A stretch of 64,000 bases of DNA from Delphinapterus leucas (Eukaryota; Chordata; Mammalia; Artiodactyla; Monodontidae). The notes beneath the pieces were generated by a model. That model was not told the DNA's origin. It searched no databases and saw nothing but the letters and a program-made list of their open reading frames with translations. Shown in pieces: positions 10,855 to 21,724 of this stretch (its first letter is position 1; each line of letters opens with the position of its first letter). Both the position numbers and the translations under genes were made by a program. The stretch spans positions 1,686,814 to 1,750,813 of the forward strand of contig NW_022098024.1 in NCBI RefSeq assembly GCF_002288925.2, given 5' to 3'.

Positions 10855-12970
10855 TTTTTCGGTTTCTACTAGATTCATATGTCCTCATAAGCTGGCCTCT
10901 TCAAGGCCCCAGAATAGTTAACTCTGTATATTCCTAAAATAAAATCCAAATTTTGGTTTTATGGATAGTGATATCTTAGGTAGTCCGTCTTTCCTTCAGT
11001 GTGATACTGTAACCTGCATTTAGATAAAAATGTGTTGTTCTAAACAAATAATATGAATATAATTTTTTATTGCATTGTAAGGCTTTACATCTTGTAACGT
11101 TTAAACAAATGGATAAATTTGATGGATAAGTTGAAAAATGGAAAACCTGAGTTTTAACTCCAGTTGCACAGCAGTCACTTCCCCAACCCTTGTTTTCATG
11201 CCTCATCTGTCAAGTGAGTGGTTTGGATTGGGCACCTAATTAGACCTGATCAATTGGAGCATCCTTTTTCCTTTGTCTCCTTTACTGTCATCATAGGACA
11301 TACACCTCAGTCTGCATCCTAGGAAACTCGCATTCCCTAAATCTCTGGTCTCTCTGGGATAACATAAACTCTGGAATGTGTCTCTCAGCTTTGGTGAATA
11401 GGACGGATGTTCTCTGCACTGTATTCCTTTACGGAGTAAAGTTTATCTTGATCTCATCCTCTCCTGAATATTGCAGGATGAAGCAGTTTCCTTTGAAACA
11501 TCTGAATCAATTAGGAAAAATTGTTTGTGTTTTATTTTGTTTATTCCCATAAGCAAATACAAAAAAAATATGCTACTTCGAAATGTCAATGCCAGGAATA
11601 TTCCGTCTTATGCATTTTAATTCTGTTAGGAGACACATGTTTAACCAAGGCTGTAAGCAGAAAATCTTCCATAAAGATCATTAAGTATGAAAATATATAA
11701 ATGTATTAAACAATCTATGCCAATTCCAGAAGCACAGGGTAAACTACATTTTAAAACTGTCTTTCTTCAGAACAAAGGAAACATTCCCAACTCTCTCTCT
11801 CTCCTAAGAATGTGTATTACAACATAGTCATTATCTGCACATTTTATATTTCCAGCATGAAGTAGTAAGTAAGGCTTTGAGAGGGACTGCAAATCTGTAT
11901 TTAGTTAATAATTTCTACAAAAGAACTTTCTTTCGTATAACTGTATATCCAAACTGTTTCAGAAACAGATTGATTTCTAGACTGCTTGCGTTTTCACAGA
12001 ATTTTAAGAATTCACACCCCACAGACTTTATGAAGTTCCCTTTAAACCAAAGTTTTAACATACAGGAATGGATGGCTCCCAGATATTTTAGAATAGGTTT
12101 CAGTATAAAGTTGAGATATGAAATTCTATATAAGTGGAATATGTACCAGAGGAAGAAAACATGAAAAAATAAAGATGAGGTTGTCTTTGTTTCTATACTT
12201 GTGTCCTCCCCCAAAAGGAAAATAAATAATAATATAAAATAAAATAATACTATGCTATAAAATACACTACAGTCACATAATATCATAAAATAAAAATGAT
12301 AAGTAACATAAAACTACCCTGAGTCTGTTTACATTGTGTAATGGGAATCATAGCTATAGAGTCTGTTATCAATTTAAATTATCTACCTTTAAGTTTTTTT
12401 TTAAAAAAGGATTTATTCCAAGAAGTTCTCCTGCCAAAGCAGGAAGGCATATGTATGGCGGTCACACCCACGTCACATCCTCAGTTTCATAGATAGGCAG
12501 CTAATTGTAAAATGCCTTTTGAAAAACATGCAGGCTAACACCATTTTCTCTGTTGACACTCTATGTAAAAATACATGAAAATAAAGTTTGGGTTAATAAA
12601 TGTCCCATGGAGATTTTAAAACTTTACTTCCTTTGCATTGATTAGTTTAATGCTGTGAAATAATCCTAAAACACACATCCCAGAAAGGGCGCAAGCCAGT
12701 CTATGCATACATAAGTGGGCCAAGCCACTGTGATCCATTGCATATGGATGCTTGAGTTAATTAAAATGATGTTATAATGCAAAAGAAAACTTGGATCTTC
12801 ACTATGCCCTTTTGGTTACTAATTTAAAGGTAGAAAAGACATAGTAGATGAATAATAGACCGAACGTGAAAACATTTCATTGAGTTTTTCATTATAGTAA
12901 AAACATCTCAGTGGAGAGATAAAAGGCATTTACTAAGTTCGCCGAAATGGAGATGTGATTGTTGGAACAG
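10855..12970. other. Unique AT-rich DNA
   Basis: Includes an A-rich, AATAAA-dense stretch at about 12,210-12,300. The opposing frames at 11877-12286 overlap each other on both strands and look like chance openings in AT-rich sequence. Confidence 0.45.
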
Positions 12971-13034
12971 TTTAGGCACTTTATAATTCATTTTGCACTA
13001 ACTTTAGGCACTTTATAATTCATTTTGCACTAAC
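12971..13034. repeat. 32-bp tandem duplication
   Basis: A 32-bp unit (starts tttaggcactttataattca, ends gcactaac) present twice head to tail without mismatch. Confidence 0.95.
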
Positions 13035-14973
13035 CTCTTTTTTGAAATCTGAGCACAGCGAAGAAAAGAAATCCTTACTTTCATAATACAGTGGGAGGAC
13101 ACAGAAAATGGTCTTTATTTCCAGACATTTTGGATTATGAGTTTCATTCTGACAATTATTTTGAGCAGAGAAGTGGCAGGATCAGCCATTAAAAGGAAAT
13201 TGCAATTACAACGTTAACTTTAGTTAGCAGTACAATAGGGAAAAATCATTTTCTAAACATTTGTCTCAGGATGTGCCTCTTTTCCATTCAGCCAATTTAG
13301 CTCTTCCCTTCAAATGTCAAAGCCATCTGTAATTGTTTTTATGAAGGCTGACAAAGTCGTGTGACTGACCAGTCAACTTAAGAACACAGAAAATATATAA
13401 ACTGAATTTCTAGTTAATTAGACTATTTCATTAACTAGTTCTCTGGTGCCATGAAAATATTTAAAATGTTTAAACTTTTGCAGGTTTGCCAAGTGTAGCA
13501 ACAAAACTACACTGGAAAAAAAAAAGGCATTGTATGAAAAGAGCATGACAACTATTTTTAGCTAAAAACATCTATAGCTGATGGGTATGGAAAATAGAGA
13601 ATGGAAAATTCTCCATTATTCCGAATAACGTGGGTTAATACTTACTGAAGACCTGAACCAAACTCACTTATCCAGATGAGTTGAGTAATTAGGCAGATAA
13701 AGAATGGGTCCCCATTTGCGAACACAGAACATAACCCTGGTCTACACATGTGGCCCTCCTCTTTTCAATCAGTGCAACAGCAGTGCCACTGCAGAAGTTG
13801 GCTATTTTTGGCAAAGTGTTGTAAGATTCTGGAGTGATGAGAAAACTCCCACTCTTGTTAGAATCTAATCCTCCCTTGTCAGGAAACTGGGTTTAAGCCT
13901 TGATGGAGAGATTTCAAAATGCTAGTGGTTCTTGGCTCCAGGAAAAAAAAAAAAAAAAAAAGAATTGTAACAATTGGTTGCCCTTTAATCAAATACTGAT
14001 GAGTGGATAAAAGCTGCTACAACCTGGGAATGTTTTTCTTTCCTTTAAGGCAGTTGGTTCCAAAAGAATATAGTTTCAGAAGCAGAGTAGTTTGGGGGAA
14101 AGAGATGATATTTTGAGAGACCGAGTCAGGAAATTGCTCCTGAAGAATGAGGAAAACAGCAATGATGAGGCACCAATTGGCAATAACCAGAAAGGTACAA
14201 CTTGTTGCTGAATTGTGATATTCTTGATCATGTCTTCTCCAATTAATGTTGAGTTAGTGGTGTAGGCATGCACTGAATTAACCCACCTTGGGCAGAATAT
14301 TCAGATCAATTAAATGTATCTTCCACACCCTCCTACCACTTGTCTTTCTTCTACCCAGCTATCACCAATCTTCTATATCTGGTTGTGTTGCCCTTAAATT
14401 TTCAATCATGGCAAGGCTCAGTTCTGTACTCTAAACTTAGCTTTCCTCTTTTCCGCATCACAGCTCACCCTGTTCAGTCCTGTGATCATTGCTAAGAGGA
14501 CATTTGTTTATTACACAAATTCTACCTGAGTTTTGAATGATCCTTACAGCCTAATTCCTTGATGATCCCATGGATGTTCATAATTTAAAATAGGTCAGTA
14601 GACAATCCAAACTATTCCTGCATTTCTCTTTTCTTGTTTTTGACCTTTGGAGCTTTCTGGATACATCTAAATGATAGTAAATCTTTGGGAAAATGGTTTT
14701 GGATGGACTAAAATTTGTTTTGCCTTGTTTTTTTTTTTTTTTGCTACAGTTCAAGTTAAAGAACATGGTAGTTGTTCAATCTGTCTAAAGCAAAAAAACT
14801 TGACACATACACAGCTGTTATCCCCTTACATTCCCATGTCAGATATCATCAATCCATCTCAGCACTCATTCTCTCTGAATTCAGATGAAGCCTTAGAGTC
14901 CTTCTCAACCCAGCCTTTCAGGCAACCACTAATGGATCATCAGAAGTTGCCACCCCTGCTTCTAGTGTTATAG
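13035..14973. other. Unique DNA
   Basis: Contains an A19 run at about 13,943-13,961 and a T14 run at about 14,728-14,742. No gene recognised. Confidence 0.45.
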
Positions 14974-14974
14974 T

Positions 14975-15007
<33 letters not shown>
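14974..15007. repeat. (GT)n microsatellite
   Basis: About 17 uninterrupted GT units. Confidence 0.95.
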
Positions 15008-15009
<2 letters not shown>

Positions 15010-16435
15010 CTGAATAGTTGAAGCAAAGAAAGGAACCTATATATGCCCACAACCTTTTTCGCTTAACTAGGACTAAATGTTACAACTAACTGCTATATCA
15101 ACTCCATCACAGAGATGGAGATGTTTTTAAGACTAAGCTAACTATATGAGTTTGATTTGAATTTCAGTATATGATTTCCAGAAGGGAATAGAACAGAATG
15201 GGTATTGTCTATGACTGAAGCAAAAAAAAATGTTATGAAATGGGTCTTTGAATGAATTGTTCACTTCTCCATCCCTCTTGATCAACATAAGGCTCCATAT
15301 ATTAATATGCTTGATATATTAGCACATGCCAGTTCTTATTCAAAATCTGTCACTTTTAAAACACCTATATATACTTCTTAAACTGTCCTAAATAGAAATA
15401 TATTAAATGTATTTTCTTAAATATTTTCTAATTCATTATGAACTGAGTTCTCAGCTGATACCAGAAAATTTCAATTCTTACTTCAATATTTGTAACTGAA
15501 GATGCTAGGTGAAAGATGATGTTTGAGAATGTATAATAATTTTATTCCTGTTAATTATGCTATTATCTTGATTATTTTTTTATTTTTAACTTTTTATTAC
15601 GAGAATTTTCAAACACAAAGTAGAATAATGCAATACACATCAATGTGCCCATTATAGAACTTCATCAATTGTCATCATTTTGCTAATCTTGAAGAAACAA
15701 GTGTTGATTATAATCAGAGATAAAACAGGACTCAAACTTCATGGAAAAGAGGAAAATATATATTTTTACCAACAGTCAAATGGTGATGGTGGACAGAATC
15801 ATTGCATGGTGCAACATGGTAAAGTAAATAGAGGGTTAAGGTCCTTAATGGAAGGATGCATCTTGCATGAAAGGAGGTGGGACATATTTTATAGGCCCCT
15901 CTTCATGCTGCAGGAAGAATCAGGACCACAGCTACATTTGCCTATTTTTTTCTTAGATTATGAAGTTAAAGAGAATAGCAGAATCATTTTGGTGTAACAG
16001 CAAATCAGTGGATTACGTTACTTATAGACAGTCTCTTCTAAAATATTCCTTTGACACTGAGAAGCTGAAGAAGGCTAATGAATCATCTATTTTAAATTGT
16101 AGTTTTTGCTTTTCATGTATGTTTAAACTTAAAACCTGTCTTTTAATAAGCCGCTATTGAAATATACATTTGTGTGATAATCCTAACAAGTATTTAATGT
16201 AAATATTCAATAGTTTCTATAAAGAACTCTGTTTTATTTCCTGCTACAGTCCCTTCTTATCCAAATTGCTAATATGTTGTGTTACTTAGGCCTGCCAGTA
16301 CTGGGTAAGTTAAAAGGAAGAGGGCAGGAAGAATTCTGTCTTTGCTGTCATCTGGCTTTTGCACCCCCTTTAAAACAAGGTCTCTTTTAATCAGTCTAAA
16401 ATTTTCCTTTAGGTTTTTTCCACTTAAGCGGAATA
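15008..16435. other. Mostly unique DNA
   Basis: Apart from the possible old L1 scrap at 15,575-15,700, nothing is recognised. The 105-codon frame at 15680-15997 has no recognisable domain. Confidence 0.45.
15575..15700. mobile_element. Possible old L1 3' fragment
   Basis: The stretch 'ttttattacgagaattttcaaacac...gtagaataatgcaatacac...catcaatgtgcccattatag...cttcatcaattgtcatc' resembles a diverged old L1 3' region. It is short and I could not settle its strand or family. Confidence 0.35.
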
Positions 16436-16450
16436 TCTTTGAGACATTTT

Positions 16451-16754
16451 TTTTTAAACATCTTAATTGGAGTATCATTACTTTACAATGTTGTGTTAGT
16501 TTATGTTGTATAACAAAGCGAATCAGCTATATGGACACCTATATCACCATATACCCTCCCTCTTGCGTCTCCCTCCCACACTCCCTATCCCACCCCTCTA
16601 GGTGGACACAAAGTACCGAGCTGATCTCCCTGTGTGGTGAAGCTGCTTCCCACTAGCTATCTATTTTACATTTGGTAGTGTATATATGTCCATGCCACTC
16701 TCTCACTTCGTCTCAGCTTACCCTTCCCCCTCCCTATGTCCTCAAGTCCATTCT
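16451..16754 (-). other. L1 3' UTR and A-tail
   Basis: 3' UTR of the full-length L1, ending in about 8 T on the plus strand (the A tail). The same sequence (caaagcgaatcagctatat-like core, then pyrimidine-rich 'ccctccctcttgcgtctccctccc') recurs at 33,670-33,800 and 37,580-37,660, which links the three young L1 insertions to one family. A 14-T run at 16807-16820 lies at the ORF2/3' UTR junction and creates an artificial poly-Lys reading. Confidence 0.8.
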
Positions 16755-19700
16755 CTACGTCGAGCTCTTTATTCCTGTCCTGCCCCTAGGTTCTTCAGAA
16801 CACTTCTTTTTTTTTTTTTTAATTCCATATATATGTGTTAGCATACAGTATTTGTTTTTCTCTTTCTGACTTACTTCACTCTGTATGACAGACTCTAGGT
16901 CCATCCACCTCACTACAAATAACTCAATTTTGGTTCTTTTTATAGCTGAGTAATATTCTATTCGATATATGTGCCACATCTTCTTTAACCATTCATCTGT
17001 CAGTGGACACTTAGGTTGAATCCATGTCCTGGATATTGTAAATAGTGCTTCAGTGAACATTGTGATACATGTCACTTTTTGAATTATGGTTTTCTCATGG
17101 GATATGCCCAGTAGTGGGATTGCTGGGTCATATGCTAGTTCTATTTTTAGTTTTTTAAGGAACCTCCATACGGTTCTCCATAGTGGCTGTATCAATTTAC
17201 ATTCCTACCAACAGTGCAAGAGGGTTCCCTTTTCTCCACACCCTCTCCAGCATTTACTGTTTGTAGATTTTTTGATGATGGCCATTCTGACTGGTGTGAG
17301 GTGATACCTCATTGTAGTTTAGATTTGCATTTCTCTAACGATTAGCGATGTTGAGCATCCTTTCATGTGTTTGTTGGCAATCTGTATATCTTCTTTGGAG
17401 AAATGTCTGTTTAGGTCTTCTGCCCACNNNNNNNNNNNNNNNNNNNNNNNNNNNNNNNNNNNNNNNNNNNNNNNNNNNNNNNNNNNNNNNNNNNNNNNNN
17501 NNNNNNNNNNNNNNNNNNNNNNNNNNNTGTGTTTGTTGGCAATCTGTATATCTTCTTTGGAGAAATGTCTGTTTAGGTCTTCTGCCCATTTTTGGATAGG
17601 GTTGCTTTTTTTCATATTGAGCTTCATGAGCTGCTTATATATTTTGGAGATTAATCCTTTGTCAGTTGCTTTCTTTGCAAATATTTTCTGCCATTCTGAG
17701 GGTTGTCTTTTCATCTTGTTTATGTTTTCCTTTGCTGTGCAAAAGCTTTTAAGTTTCATTAGGTCCCATTTGTTTGTTTTTATTTTCATTTCTTTAGGAG
17801 GTGGGTCAAATAGGATCTTGCTGTGATGTATGTCATATACTGTTCTGCATATGTTTTCCTCAAAGAGTTTTATACTGTCTGGCCTTACATTTAGGTCTTT
17901 AATCCATTTTAAGTATGTTTTTGTGCATGGTGTTAGGGAGTGTTCTAATTCCATTCTTTGACATATAGCTGTCCAGTTATCCCAGCACCACTTATTGAAG
18001 AGGATGTCTTTTCTCCATTGTATACTCTTGCCTCCTTTATCAAAGATAAGGTGACCATATGTGCATGGGTTCATCTCAGGGCTTTCTATCCTGTTCCGTT
18101 GATCTAAATTTCTGTTTTTATGCCAATACCTTACTACCTTCATTATTGTAGCTTTGTAGTACAGTCTGAATTCAGGGAGCCTGATTCCTCCAGCTCTGTT
18201 TTTACTTCTCATGATTGCTTTGGCTATTCGGGGTCTTTTGTGTGTCCATAGCAATTGTGAAATTTTTTGTTCTAGTTCTGTGAAAAATGCCATTGGTAGT
18301 TTGACAGGGATTGCATTGAATCTGTAGATTACTTTGGGTAGTATAGTCATTTTCACAATGGTGATTCTTCCAGTCCAAGAACATGGTATATCTCTCGATC
18401 TGTTTGTATCATCTTTAATTTCTTTCATCAGTGTCTTATCATTGTCTGCATACAGGTCTTTTGTCTCCTTAGGTAGGTTTGTTCCTGGTTGTTTTATTCT
18501 TTTTGTTCCAATGGTAAATGGGAGTGTTTCCTTAATTTCTCTTTCAGATTTTTCATTGTTAGTGTATAGGAATGTAAGATATTTCTGTGCATTACTTTTG
18601 TATCCTGCTACTTTACCAAATTCATTGATTAGCTCTAGTAGTTTTCTGGTAGTGTCTTTAGGATTCTCTATGTATAGTATCATGTCATATGCAAACAGTG
18701 ACAGCTTTACTTCTTCTTTTCCGATTTGTATTCCTTTTATATCTTTTTCTCCTCTGATTACTGTGGCTAAAACTTCCAAACCTGTGTTGGATAATAGTAG
18801 TGAGAGTGGGCAACCTTTTCTTCTTCCTGATCTTAGAGGAAATGGTTTCATTTTTTCACCACTGAGAACGTTGTTGGCTGTGGGTTTGTCATATATGGCC
18901 TTTATTATGTTGAGGTAGGTTCCCTCTATGCCTACGTTCTGCAGAGTTTTTATCATAAATCGTTGTTGAATTTTGTCGAAAGAGTTTTCTGCATCTACTG
19001 AGATTATCATATGGTTTTTATCCTTCAGTTTGTTAATGAGATTGATTTGCGTATATTGAAGAATCCTTGCATTGCTGGGATAAACCACACTAGATCATGG
19101 TGTATAATCCTTTTAATGTGCTGTTTGATTCTGTTTGCTAATACTATGTTGAGGACTTTTGCATCTATGTTCATCAGTGATATTGGCCTGTAGTTTTCTT
19201 TTTTTGTGACATCTTTGCCTGGTTTTGGTATCAGGGTGATGGTGGCCTCGTAGAATGTGTTTGGGAGTGTTCCTTCCTCTGCTATATTTTGGAAGAGTGT
19301 GAGAAGGATAGGGGTTAGCTGTTCTCTAAATGTTTGATAGAATTTGCCTGTGAAGCCATCTGGTCCTGGGCTTTTGTTTGTTCGAAGGTTTTTAATCACA
19401 GATTCAATTTCAGTGCTTGTGATTGGTCGTTTATATTTTCTCTTTCTTCCTGGTTCAGTCTTGTAGGGTTGTATTTTTCTAAGAATTTGTCCATTTCTTC
19501 CAGGTTGGCCATTTTATTGGCATATAGTTTCTTGTAGTAGTCTCTCATGATCATTTGTATTTCTGCAGTGTCCGTTGTTACTTCCCCTTTTTCATTTCTA
19601 ATTCTGTTGAATTGAGTCTTCTCCCTTTTTTTCTTGATGAGTCTGGCTAATGGTTTATCAATTTTGTTTATCTTCTCAAAGAACCAGCTTTTAGTTTTAT

Positions 19701-20772
19701 TGATCTTTTCTATTGTTTCCTTCATGTCTCTTTCATTTATTTCTGATCTCATCTTTATAATTTCTTTCATTCTACTAACTTTGGGGTTTTTTGTTCTTCT
19801 TTCTCTAATTGCCTTAGGTGTAAGGTTAAGTTGTTTATTTGAGATTTTTCTAATTTCTTGAGGTTGGATTGTATTGCTATAAATTTCCCTCTTACAACTG
19901 CTTTTTCTGCATCGCATATGTTTTAGGTCATTGTGTTTTCATTGTCATTTGTTTCTAGGTATTTTTTGATTTCCTATTTGATGTCTTCAGTTATCTCTTG
20001 GTTATTATATAGTATATTGTTTAGCCTCCGTGTATTTTTATTTTTTACAGATTTTTTCCTGTAATTGATATCTAGTCTCATAGCATCGTGGTCGGAAAAG
20101 ATACTTGACACAATTTCAATTTTCTTAAATTTACCAAGGCTTGATTTGTGTCCCATGATATGATCTATCCTGGAGAATGTTCCATGAGCACCTGAGAAGA
20201 AAGTATATTCTGTCGTTTTGGGATGGAATGTCCTGTAAATATCAATTAAGTCCATCTTGTCTAATGTGTCATTTAAAGCTTGTTTTTCCTTATTTATTTT
20301 CATTTTGGATTATTTGTCCATTGGTGAAAATGGGATATTAAAGCCCCCTACTATTATTGTGTTACTGATGATTTCCCCTTTTGTGGCTGTTAGCATTTGC
20401 CTTCTGTATTGAGGTGCTCCTACGTTGGGTGCCTAAATATTTACAATTCTTATATCTTCTTCTTTGATTGATCCCTTGATCATTATATAATGCCCTTCTT
20501 TGTCTCTTGTAAGTCTTTATCTTAAAGTCTGTTTTTTCTGATATGAGAATTGCTACTCCAGCTTTCTTTTGATTTCCATTTTCAAGGAATATCTTTTTCC
20601 ATCCCCTCACTTTCAGTCTGTATGTGTCCCTAGGTCTGAAGTGGGTCTCTTGTAGACAGCATTCATATGGGTCTTGTTTTTGTATCCATTCAGCCAGTCT
20701 ATGTCTTTTGCTTGGAGCATTTAATCCATTTACATTTAAGGTAATTATTGATATGTATGTTCCTATTACCAT
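16755..20772 (-). pseudogene. L1 ORF2 (endonuclease/reverse transcriptase), broken
   Basis: Decayed L1 ORF2. It starts at the Met at 20772 (followed by the LNVNGLN endonuclease motif) and runs in fragments to about 16755-16823. Pieces in order: N-terminal endonuclease (20772-20362, with QETHF), endonuclease C-terminal part (20303-19974, with IDHI and SDH), linker and start of the reverse transcriptase (19917-19396), RT fingers (19399-19025, with PGPDGF and YRPISLMN), RT palm to C-terminal region (19088-17319), and C-terminal tail (17195-16755, with PAIPLLG). The pieces lie in different frames, so there are several frameshifts, and there is a stop at 17319 where the family normally has Lys. 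The RT active box reads FAYD instead of F/YADD (18684-18695). The endonuclease GDFN motif reads GGFN (20337-20348). No functional enzyme can be expected. An N gap interrupts the C-terminal part. Confidence 0.92.
17428..17527. other. Assembly gap (100 N) with duplicated flanks
   Basis: Exactly 100 Ns inside L1 ORF2. The 61 bases before the gap (17366-17426) are identical to the 61 bases after it (17528-17588). A duplication of this kind around a fixed-length gap is typical of overlapping contig ends that were not merged. The real genome probably has one copy and no gap, so the L1 is likely about 161 bp shorter than drawn. Confidence 0.93.
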
Positions 20773-20830
20773 TTTCTTAATTGTTTTGGGTTTGTTTTTG
20801 TAGGTCTTTTCCTTCTCTTTTGTTTCCTGC

Positions 20831-21724
20831 CTAGAGAAGTTCCTTTAGCATTTGTTGTAAAGCTAGTTTGGTGGTACTGAATTCTCTTAACTTTTGCTTG
20901 TCTGTACAGGTTTTAATTTCTCCGTCGAATCTGAATGAGATCCTTGCTGGGTAGAGTAATCTTGGTTGTAGGTTTTTTCCTTTTTTCACTTTAAATATGT
21001 CCTGCCACTCCCTTCTGGCCTGCAGAGTTTCTACGTGAAGTTCAGTTGTTAACCTTATGGGGATTTCCTTGTATGTTATTTGTTGCTTTTCCCTTGCTGC
21101 TTTTAATTCTTTTTTTGTATTTAATTTTTGATAGTTTGATTAATATGTGTTTTGGCATTTTTCTCCTTGGATTTATCCTCTTTGGGACTTTTTGCACTTC
21201 CTGCACTTGATTGAGTATTTCCTTTCCCATGTTAAGGTAGATTTCAACTATAATCTCTTCAGATATTTTCTCAGACCCTTTCTTTTTCTGTTTCTGTTTT
21301 TCTTATGGGAGCCCCATAATTCAAATGTTGGTGTGTTTAATGCTGTCCCAGAGGTCTCTGAGACCGTCCTCAATTCTTTTCATTCTTGTTCTTTACTCTG
21401 CTCTGTTGTAGTTATTTCCACTATTTTATCTTGCGTGTGACTTATTCATTCTTCTGCCTCAGTTATTCTGCTATTGCTCCCTTCTAGATAGTTTTTAATT
21501 TCATTTATTGTGTTATTCATCGTTTGTTTTCTCTTTAGTTCTTCTCGGTCATTGTTAAACGTTTCTTGTATTTTCTCCATTCTATTTCCAAGATTTTGGA
21601 TCATCTTTACTATCATTACTCTGAGTTCTTTTTCAGGTAGACTGCCTCTTTCCTCTTCATTTGTTAGGTCCTTGGTGGGTTTTTTCCTTGCTCCTTCATC
21701 TGCTGCATATTTCTGTCTTCTCAT
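20831..21724 (-). pseudogene. L1 ORF1 (RNA-binding coiled-coil protein), broken
   Basis: Decayed L1 ORF1, upstream of ORF2 with a spacer of about 60 bp. The likely start is the Met at 21724 (MRRQKYA...), which lies inside a longer open frame extending upstream to 21916. The N-terminal and coiled-coil part stays open to 21446 and contains LPEKELRVMIVKMIQ and a ...SNSRITEAEE end. The central RNA-binding region reappears in another frame at 21230-21042 (MGKEILNQVQEVQKVP, RINPRRK). The family-typical end (LKELL followed by a TAG stop at 20831-20833) is still recognisable. The expected length is about 298 codons; frameshifts between the pieces show it no longer encodes a complete chaperone. Confidence 0.85.

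Noticed and set aside
18334..18918. 194-codon plus-strand open frame
   Set aside because: It is exactly antisense to L1 ORF2; the hydrophobic look is the usual shadow of that coding strand.
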